Shown one piece after another: positions 16,588-21,737 of a stretch of DNA of 23,620 bases. The stretch lies in NCBI GenBank assembly GCA_016296945.1, contig JAEDHQ010000023.1:1-23620 (forward strand), given 5' to 3'. The stretch comes from Bacilli bacterium. GTDB lineage: Bacteria > Bacillota_I > Bacilli_A > ML615J-28 > CAG-698. A program made the translations under genes and the position numbers. Every line of letters starts with the position of its first letter. Position 1 is the stretch's first letter. A model generated the notes under the pieces. It saw only the letters and a program-made list of their open reading frames with translations. It ran no database searches and was not told the DNA's origin.

Positions 16588-17196
16588 ATGTATACAATTG
16601 ATAAGCAATATAGTGCAACACAAATAATTAAAAAAAGTGAATTTATTTGTAATATCTACCCAATTAAAAGCATTGATGATGCCGCAAATATCTTGCAAGA
16701 AGTACGAAAAAAATATTATGATGCTACGCACAACTGTTATGCTATGATTTATGGTGAATCAGGTGAGTATGCGAAAAGCAGCGATGACGGTGAACCTAGT
16801 CAAACAGCAGGTGTTGTTATTTTAGACGCTTTAAAGAAAAATGACCTAACTAATGTGTTGGCTGTGGTTACTAGATACTTTGGTGGTATCAAATTAGGGG
16901 CAGGAGGATTGGTTAGAGCCTATTCTTCAAGTGTCGGATTAGTATGTAAAGATATGACACTTTTAAAACTGCAGAAATCTACTAACGTAACTTTTTCCTT
17001 TTCTTATACATATTTTAATTATATTGATAAATATCTATCACAATATGAAGAAGTTAAAAAAGAATTTTTATCTGATATTACGGTTACTTTTTTAATTCCT
17101 TCTGATAAGATTAATGAAGTAATTAAAAGATGTCAAGAAATCACTAAAAATCAAATTAAAATCATAATTGGAGAAGAAATCACGAAATCAAAATAA
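16588..17196 (+). CDS. yigZ: YigZ/IMPACT family protein
   Basis: This 202-aa protein has the full UPF0029/IMPACT signature: SSDDGEPSQTAG (64-75) and TRYFGGIKLGAGGLVRAY (95-112), followed by a C-terminal DUF1949-like alpha/beta domain to the end. Bacterial YigZ/YvyE proteins are conserved but their biochemical role is unsettled; the eukaryotic relative IMPACT modulates Gcn2 signalling through ribosome contacts. AAAGGTG about 7 nt upstream fixes the start. It is transcribed divergently from the CCA-like gene, and the next gene downstream has its own promoter 3 nt after the stop. Confidence 0.93.
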   Translation: MYTIDKQYSATQIIKKSEFICNIYPIKSIDDAANILQEVRKKYYDATHNCYAMIYGESGEYAKSSDDGEPSQTAGVVILDALKKNDLTNVLAVVTRYFGGIKLGAGGLVRAYSSSVGLVCKDMTLLKLQKSTNVTFSFSYTYFNYIDKYLSQYEEVKKEFLSDITVTFLIPSDKINEVIKRCQEITKNQIKIIIGEEITKSK

Positions 17197-17198
17197 TC

Positions 17199-17227
17199 TT
17201 GACAGATTGTCTTTAAAAGTGTATTAT
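17199..17227 (+). promoter_or_regulatory. Strong sigma-A promoter for the ABC-like gene
   Basis: A perfect TTGACA (17199-17204) is followed by exactly 17 nt and TATTAT (17222-17227). The start point would be near 17234, about 26 nt before the ATG. This is the best complete promoter in the window. It means the ABC-like gene does not depend on yigZ transcription. Confidence 0.82.
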
Positions 17228-17259
17228 TCTCTTAAGAAAAAATGAAAGGATTACTTATT

Positions 17260-18156
17260 ATGTCTGTTTTACTATGCGATAATATCTCAAAGATTAGTTC
17301 TAATAATAATTCAATTCAAAACTTTAGTTTTAATTTTTTAGATAAAAAAATATATGGTATTTTAGGAAAAAGTGATTCAGGCAAAGAAGTTTTACTTGAT
17401 TTAATCACTTCAAAGATTAAACCAGATCAAGGAACTATTTGGGTTGATGGTGATAATCTATATAAAAATAAAGAAATGCTTAATCGTGTTTGCTACATTA
17501 ACAAAAGAACAAATTTTCCTGATACATATACTATTATGACAATTTGTAAAAAGATGGATAACACTTATCCTAAATGGGATAATTATTATGCATATACATT
17601 ATGTCGTCACTTTGATATTCAAATGTCTGATTTATTTGTGAATTTGCCGAAATCTAAAAAGAGATTGTTTTTGGGTATCTGTGCCTTAGCAAGCAGAGCA
17701 AACATCACATTATATGATGATCCAGTTAGTGATCTTGACATGAAAGAACGCCATGATTTCTATTCATTCTTATATGAACATTTCCTAAGATATCCACGTA
17801 CAATAATCATTACAACTGATTATATTGATGAAATAGACTATATGTTTGATAAAGTCTTGTTCTTAGATAAAGGAAGATTGATTGATTTCTTTGCTACAAA
17901 AGAATTAAAAACAAACTTTAGATATCTAACTGGTAAAACAGAAGTATTAAAATCTTTAATTAGCGGCATCAAAATTATTGGTGCTGAAGAACGTGGTGGT
18001 ATCTTAACTGTTTGTGTTCGTAAAAAACTAACTAAAGATGAAACAAGAAAATTTCAAAAATATTTAATTACTATTTCTGATGTGCCAATTCAAAAGATTT
18101 TTATTTACTTAATTAATTTACGAGAAATAAGAAATAAAAAATATGATGCATTATAA
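17260..18156 (+). CDS. Orphan ABC-type ATPase with degenerate motifs (YtrB-like)
   Basis: The 298-aa protein has the fold and order of an ABC nucleotide-binding domain: GILGKSDSGKEV (33-44), YPKWDNYYAYTLCRHFD (103-119, typical of YtrB-like ATPases), LPKSKKRLFLG at the signature position (129-139), ITLYDDPVSDLD (149-160) and IIITTDYIDEID (182-193). Nearly every catalytic point is altered. Walker A ends GKE instead of GKS/T, the LSGGQ/LSKGM signature is LPKSK, the catalytic Glu after Walker B is Asp, and the H-loop His is Asp (187). No permease or GntR regulator is adjacent, unlike ytr operons. It may bind nucleotide weakly or act as a regulator. ATG 17260 is chosen because AAAGGA lies 9 nt upstream; an upstream in-frame ATG lacks a site. 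Confidence 0.75.
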   Translation: MSVLLCDNISKISSNNNSIQNFSFNFLDKKIYGILGKSDSGKEVLLDLITSKIKPDQGTIWVDGDNLYKNKEMLNRVCYINKRTNFPDTYTIMTICKKMDNTYPKWDNYYAYTLCRHFDIQMSDLFVNLPKSKKRLFLGICALASRANITLYDDPVSDLDMKERHDFYSFLYEHFLRYPRTIIITTDYIDEIDYMFDKVLFLDKGRLIDFFATKELKTNFRYLTGKTEVLKSLISGIKIIGAEERGGILTVCVRKKLTKDETRKFQKYLITISDVPIQKIFIYLINLREIRNKKYDAL

Positions 18157-18179
18157 AAACGGGAATTTCTCCCGTTTTT
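18155..18179. terminator. Bidirectional terminator between convergent genes
   Basis: An inverted repeat (AAAAACGGGA / TCCCGTTTTT, loop ATTTC) fills the gap between the ABC-like stop (18154-18156) and the lipoprotein stop (18180-18182). A tracts on the left and T tracts on the right give a U run in both directions. Confidence 0.85.
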
Positions 18180-20090
18180 TTATTCGATGTTTTTCTTTTT
18201 AAGTAGTTCATTCAATTTTGTTTGATAATTAAATTCACTATCGTTTAGAAAACAACTTGCATAATTAGGTAATATTCCAAAATCACCATTATATAGTAAT
18301 TTATCTTGAGGAATATTATTTAGTAAATCCACTGCTCTTTCATCTAATTCATATATAAAATTAAATCCAAAGATACCTTTAGAATAATATTTACCAATCA
18401 TTTGCAAAGAATATAATAAGTCCATTACAACAACGTAGATTTCTTCAAATTCAACACCTTCTGGATAAACGATATAATCTGAATCTGCAAATGCTACACT
18501 TGTAAAATTCTCTTCAAAATAAACATTATTTGGATCATAATCATCTGGATATGGATATGGGACAAAAGATGGATTAGCGATGTGAGAATGTATAACATCA
18601 TCTACACCACCTACTCTAAAATTATATGGAAACATATCATCAGCGGCAATTAACAAGCAATCAGTTGTTTTATCTGTTATAATTTCTTGATTTTCTAAAT
18701 CGTTAATTATTTTCTTAATTGCTTTAGACTCATCACTTAAGACATTATTTTTATGAGTAAGTGGATCAATCAGACGTTTACCAATCGTTGTCATCATTCC
18801 ATAATACATCGTCGTTAATGTTTGATAAACAACATAAGTCTTATTCCCATATTTATCCGCAACTGGATTAGCATCTAATAATTTTTTTGCCTCTTCGCAC
18901 CAGTTAACAAAATTACTATATGTCCATTTACCTTCTAAATATATATCTAGAGGATCTTTCAAACCAACACTCTTGATTAATTCTTTGTCATAAAAAAATC
19001 CTTGAGTATAAGTAAGACCTCTAGAAGCACCAAGACAGCTTATTTCATCACCATTAACACCAAAAACATATTGGCTTTCATCGAAAAATCCAGGATATCT
19101 ATCATCATATTTATCGATTAATGCTGTCAAGTCTTTTCCTGTATAATTACTATGAAATACTACTTCAAAAACTTTATCTTTTTCGAAATTAAAATCAAGT
19201 CTTTCAAACTTACAATTATATTTTCTCTCAATTTCCAAAATTAATTGATATCTTAATTGTGCTTCATCACTATTATTTAATTTCAATTCAGTTTTATTAT
19301 AAAACAAAGCATCATTATGATAAATTGTATAACCTTTCAAATCAATTTTGTCTTCTTCATTGATTTCTTCTTCTAATACTTCGATTTCAATTTCATTACT
19401 AATTAATCCGTTAGCATTTGCTCTTACTTTAACTTTCCCTGGTCTAATAGCAGTTATTACGCCGTTTGCGCCAATATAAACTATTCCTTCTTCACTACTT
19501 TCATAATTCAAATCAACCTCATCGGTATTATAAAATATACTATTAATTTGTGTAGAATATCCAAAATATAATTCGTTAGTATCAACACTTATTTCCAGCA
19601 TTGGATTAGTTTCATCAAATACTGCAACTAATTTGATATCTTTAGTAACTAAACTGTCAAAATCGTATAGTTCATCATTTAAATACCAACCAATAAAGTC
19701 ATATAGTCCCTTGATTGGATCAACTGGTTTTTCTACTTTTGTATTTTCTTTTACAACTATAATAGTTTCTTCATTATCAACTACAAATGTTACTTTAAAA
19801 AAATCATTAAATACTGCTACTAATTCAATGTCCTTTGTAACTAAAGAATTAAAATCATACAATTCATTATCTAAAGTCCATCCAACAAACTCACGATCAG
19901 CTATGATTGGATTAGTAGGTTTTTCTACTGTTGTGTTTTCTTTCACTTTTACTACAATTTCTTCTTTTGTATCTCTATTAATTATAAAAGTTACATTGTA
20001 ATAAACATCCTCATTTGTTGATGGTTCTTGACAACTCATAAATATAAAAGAAAGTAATAGCAAAAATATCATTGAAATAATTTTTTTCAT
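18180..20090 (-). CDS. Surface lipoprotein: two InlB repeats, Ig-like domain, solute-binding-like region
   Basis: This 636-aa protein has a lipoprotein signal (MKKIISMIFLLLLSFIF, FMSC with C20 lipidated). Two InlB B-repeat (Listeria-Bacteroides repeat) modules follow at about 33-94 and 99-158, each ending in F.GW.L..ELYDF.SLVTKDI.LVAVF. A bacterial Ig-like (Big_2-type) domain is at about 165-238 (GANGVITAIRPGKVKVRA). Residues from about 250 resemble an extracellular solute-binding protein (GKWTYSNFVNWCEEAKKL, and GFFYDKELIKSVGLKDPLDIY before it). The solute-binding call is weaker than the repeats. No transporter permease is near, so capture, adhesion or sensing at the surface is possible. The start codon has no Shine-Dalgarno. 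The IS110 element lies 71 bp upstream. Confidence 0.78.
   Translation of the reverse strand: MKKIISMIFLLLLSFIFMSCQEPSTNEDVYYNVTFIINRDTKEEIVVKVKENTTVEKPTNPIIADREFVGWTLDNELYDFNSLVTKDIELVAVFNDFFKVTFVVDNEETIIVVKENTKVEKPVDPIKGLYDFIGWYLNDELYDFDSLVTKDIKLVAVFDETNPMLEISVDTNELYFGYSTQINSIFYNTDEVDLNYESSEEGIVYIGANGVITAIRPGKVKVRANANGLISNEIEIEVLEEEINEEDKIDLKGYTIYHNDALFYNKTELKLNNSDEAQLRYQLILEIERKYNCKFERLDFNFEKDKVFEVVFHSNYTGKDLTALIDKYDDRYPGFFDESQYVFGVNGDEISCLGASRGLTYTQGFFYDKELIKSVGLKDPLDIYLEGKWTYSNFVNWCEEAKKLLDANPVADKYGNKTYVVYQTLTTMYYGMMTTIGKRLIDPLTHKNNVLSDESKAIKKIINDLENQEIITDKTTDCLLIAADDMFPYNFRVGGVDDVIHSHIANPSFVPYPYPDDYDPNNVYFEENFTSVAFADSDYIVYPEGVEFEEIYVVVMDLLYSLQMIGKYYSKGIFGFNFIYELDERAVDLLNNIPQDKLLYNGDFGILPNYASCFLNDSEFNYQTKLNELLKKKNIE
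19617..19994 (-). repeat. Tandem InlB B-repeats within the lipoprotein gene
   Basis: Two modules of about 60 codons (19809-19994 and 19617-19796) are visible as a direct repeat in both protein and DNA. Shared protein elements are VEKP..PI, F.GW, ELYDF.SLVTKDI and LVAVF. The modules are diverged, so the duplication is not recent. Confidence 0.8.
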
Positions 20091-20160
20091 AAAAAACTTG
20101 TATAATATAAAACATAAGATATCAATAATCTTAAGTGTTATATTATAACTCCTTTCCTTT

Positions 20161-20162
20161 CT
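20161..20162. repeat. Left copy of the CT core dinucleotide
   Basis: CT at the left junction; flank TTTCCTTT before it and element start TGATATTTT after it. It pairs with the identical CT at 21710-21711. Two bases alone prove nothing; the support is their register with the guide segments. Confidence 0.55.
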
Positions 20163-20191
20163 TGATATTTTATAATTATATCTTATTATGA

Positions 20192-20197
20192 TATAAT
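20192..20197 (+). promoter_or_regulatory. Extended -10 promoter for the IS non-coding RNA
   Basis: TATAAT is preceded by TG and one base (20189-20191), an extended -10 box. The -35 at 17 nt is TTTATA (20169-20174). RNA would start near 20203-20204, exactly at the foot of the first hairpin. Confidence 0.55.
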
Positions 20198-20224
20198 TTA
20201 TGTGTGAACTTAGTTCACATCGTA

Positions 20225-20283
20225 CTGTGGATTAGTTTCCGTATTTTTACAGCTTTGACTGGTTGAGGAGACTCTAACCACAG
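20225..20283 (+). other. Target-binding loop of the bridge RNA, with inferred guides
   Basis: Left guide TTTCCGT (20236-20242) matches 6 of 7 bases of the left flank TTTCCTT (20153-20159), which ends one base before the CT core. Right guide AGGAG (20266-20270) is the exact complement of CT plus CCT at the right junction (21710-21714). Its pairing extends to 8 bases (AGGAGACT) across the post-insertion junction. A short CAG/CTG stem (20250-20261) separates the guides. Confidence 0.55.
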
Positions 20284-20360
20284 TTTTTATTTTTAATTGG
20301 TAATCAGTTAGATAACGCTTTGACGCTTTATTTCGTGCAAGACTACATTAAGTAAAAACT
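20282..20360 (+). other. Donor-binding loop of the bridge RNA, with inferred guides
   Basis: Left guide CAGTTAG (20305-20311) matches 6 of 7 bases of the right end of the element, TAGTTAG (21702-21708), again ending one base before CT. Right guide CAAGACTA (20338-20345) is the exact complement of TAGTCTTG, which exists only when the right end, CT core and left end are joined in a circle. The register equals that of the target loop. Confidence 0.55.
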
Positions 20361-20407
20361 TTGGTCTAACCTCAGTACACAAATTGACACACAAAAGGAG
20401 GTCTTTC

Positions 20408-21580
20408 ATGTATCTTATTGGAATTGATATTTCCAAATACAAACACGACTGTTTTATTGCTACTGAAACAAGCGAGGTTGTTCACAACTCATTTTCATTT
20501 GATAATAATTCAGATGGATTTGCTTATTTTCTTTCTATCCTTACTTCTCTTGATCCTGATCAAGAAAAAAGAATAGGAATGGAATCTACTGGTCATTATG
20601 GAAATAATTTAATGCGATTTTTAGATGAACATAATTTTTCGTTTATGGTTTTTAATCCTTATCTTACGGAGAAGTTTCGTCAAGCTTCTTCTTTAAGAAA
20701 AACAAAAACTGATAAAATTGATGCACGTATTATTTCTCAAATGTTAGTTTCTAGAGATTACACTACCTATTCATCTAAATCATACCACATTTCTTCTTTA
20801 AAGTCACTAACTAGATTTAGATTAAGGTTAATTGAAGCTAGAACTAAGTTAAAAGTAAGAGTTCAAAATATTCTAGATCTTACTTTCCCTGAATTCACAA
20901 AATTCTTTTCTACTATATTTGGCGTATTACCATTAAAAATCTTATCTAACTATCCTTCTGCCGAAAAGCTATCTAAAGTTAATCCTGATGAAACCTTTAA
21001 TTTTCTTAAAGAAGATATTAGAGGATCTTATTCTTACCAAAAATTCATTAATTTAGTTAATGCTGCTAAATCAACTATTGGTAAATCAAACGAAAACTAT
21101 GAATTAGAACTTTCATCTAGCATTCGTTTAATAAATTACTATAATGAAGAAATCAAAAAGATTGAAACTCAAATCGAATCGATTATGAATCAATATAGCT
21201 TTAAAATTCTCTCAATTCCAGGTATAGGTATCCAATCAGCTGCTGTTATAATCTCTGAATATGGAGATATTAAATCTTTTGGTAATGCAAATAAACTATT
21301 ATCTTTTGCTGGATTAGAACCTTCTATATCTCAATCTGGAACACAATCATTTAACGGGCATATGGTCAAAAGAGGATCTCCTCATTTAAGATATGCTTTA
21401 ATGAATGTAGCTCAGACAGTTGTAAAAAATAACTTATGTTTTTCTAAACACTACTGGAAAAAGAGAAACGAAGGTAAATATCATCGTGTTGCTTTATCGC
21501 ATGTAGTGAAAAAGTTATTAAGAGTTATTTATTTTTTAGAAACTAACAATATAGATTTTAATTCTAATCTATTGAAGTAG
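20408..21580 (+). CDS. IS110-family transposase/recombinase (DEDD + serine domain)
   Basis: The 390-aa protein has the N-terminal RuvC-like DEDD domain with D7 (GIDISK), E59 (MESTGHYG), D102 and D105 (KTDKIDARI). A coiled region runs from about 130 to 260. The C-terminal Transposase_20 domain has the helix-hairpin-helix IPGIGIQSAAVI (270-281) and the motif KRGSPHLRYAL (321-331), whose S324 is the likely catalytic serine. All key residues are present and there is no frameshift, so the element could be active. IS110 enzymes excise the element as a circle and insert it under guidance of its RNA. The start ATG 20408 is fixed by AAGGAGG 6 nt upstream; an in-frame TTG at 20384 precedes the ribosome site. 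Confidence 0.96.
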   Translation: MYLIGIDISKYKHDCFIATETSEVVHNSFSFDNNSDGFAYFLSILTSLDPDQEKRIGMESTGHYGNNLMRFLDEHNFSFMVFNPYLTEKFRQASSLRKTKTDKIDARIISQMLVSRDYTTYSSKSYHISSLKSLTRFRLRLIEARTKLKVRVQNILDLTFPEFTKFFSTIFGVLPLKILSNYPSAEKLSKVNPDETFNFLKEDIRGSYSYQKFINLVNAAKSTIGKSNENYELELSSSIRLINYYNEEIKKIETQIESIMNQYSFKILSIPGIGIQSAAVIISEYGDIKSFGNANKLLSFAGLEPSISQSGTQSFNGHMVKRGSPHLRYALMNVAQTVVKNNLCFSKHYWKKRNEGKYHRVALSHVVKKLLRVIYFLETNNIDFNSNLLK

Positions 21581-21614
21581 CAACGATAGACTCAAACATA
21601 TAAAAATCATGTAT

Positions 21615-21664
21615 GGGCAAATTATGTGAATAATTACGCCCTCTGTTGTCATGCAATGACAACA
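21615..21664. repeat. Two hairpins in the right end of the IS
   Basis: The first is GGGC...GCCC with an inner AATTAT / ATAATT stem (21615-21641). The second is a perfect 9-bp TGTTGTCAT / ATGACAACA with loop GCA (21644-21664). An A/T block follows but no clean U run abuts the stem, so these are more likely right-end structure than a plain terminator, although a termination role for the transposase RNA is possible. Confidence 0.6.
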
Positions 21665-21690
21665 TAAAAAATTTTTTTTAAAAATTTTTA

Positions 21691-21696
21691 TTGACT
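21691..21696 (+). promoter_or_regulatory. -35 box at the IS right end (half of a junction promoter)
   Basis: TTGACT lies 13 nt from the right end. In the linear form it has no -10 partner. In a circle it would face TATTTT (20166-20171), preceded by TG, across an 18-nt spacer. Outward-facing -35 boxes of this kind are known from IS circle promoters. Confidence 0.55.
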
Positions 21697-21709
21697 TTTA
21701 ATAGTTAGT

Positions 21710-21711
21710 CT
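21710..21711. repeat. Right copy of the CT core dinucleotide
   Basis: CT at the right junction, after the element end AGTTAGT and before the flank CCTTATATA. It is the partner of 20161-20162. Confidence 0.55.
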
Positions 21712-21737
21712 CCTTATATATTCGTTGCTTGCCCTTA

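Larger units (their letters stand above)
20203..20375 (+). ncRNA. Candidate bridge RNA of the IS110 element
   Basis: In IS110 elements such as IS621 a structured RNA from the left end pairs with target and donor DNA and directs the recombinase. Here a roughly 170-nt RNA can fold into that layout. A 5' hairpin TGTGAAC / GTTCACA (20203-20209, 20213-20219) comes first. A target-type loop follows, closed by CTGTGG(A)TTAG / CTAACCACAG (20225-20235, 20274-20283). Then comes a donor-type loop closed by AGTTTTTA / TAAAAACT (20282-20289, 20353-20360) and TTTAAT / ATTAAG (20292-20297, 20347-20352). Loop segments match the junction DNA (see the two loop entries). The 3' end is not defined by the sequence. 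The fold was made by eye. Confidence 0.68.
20163..21709 (+). mobile_element. IS110-family insertion sequence, apparently intact
   Basis: Ends are inferred from a CT dinucleotide present once at each boundary (20161-20162 and 21710-21711), the core dinucleotide known for IS621 of this family, and from agreement with the guide segments of the internal RNA. There are no terminal inverted repeats, as usual for IS110. The left non-coding part (245 bp) carries the candidate bridge RNA, the transposase is at 20408-21580, and the right non-coding part (129 bp) carries two hairpins. The element is 1547 bp plus one core. It lies between two minus-strand surface-protein genes, in the opposite orientation. 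The empty site should read TTTCCTTT-CT-CCTTATATA. Confidence 0.75.

Noticed and set aside
20137..20149. GTTATATTATAAC palindrome in the IS left flank
   Set aside because: Perfect but purely A/T-rich apart from its ends; such palindromes are common by chance in this base composition.
20101..20407. CRISPR array or tRNA in the gap left of the transposase
   Set aside because: No repeated spacer-length units and no cloverleaf; the stems present fit the bridge-RNA layout better.
21665..21690. A/T block after the IS right-end hairpins as a classical terminator
   Set aside because: The A and T runs are palindromic and separated from the GC-containing stem by several A residues, so no clean stem-plus-U-run can be claimed.
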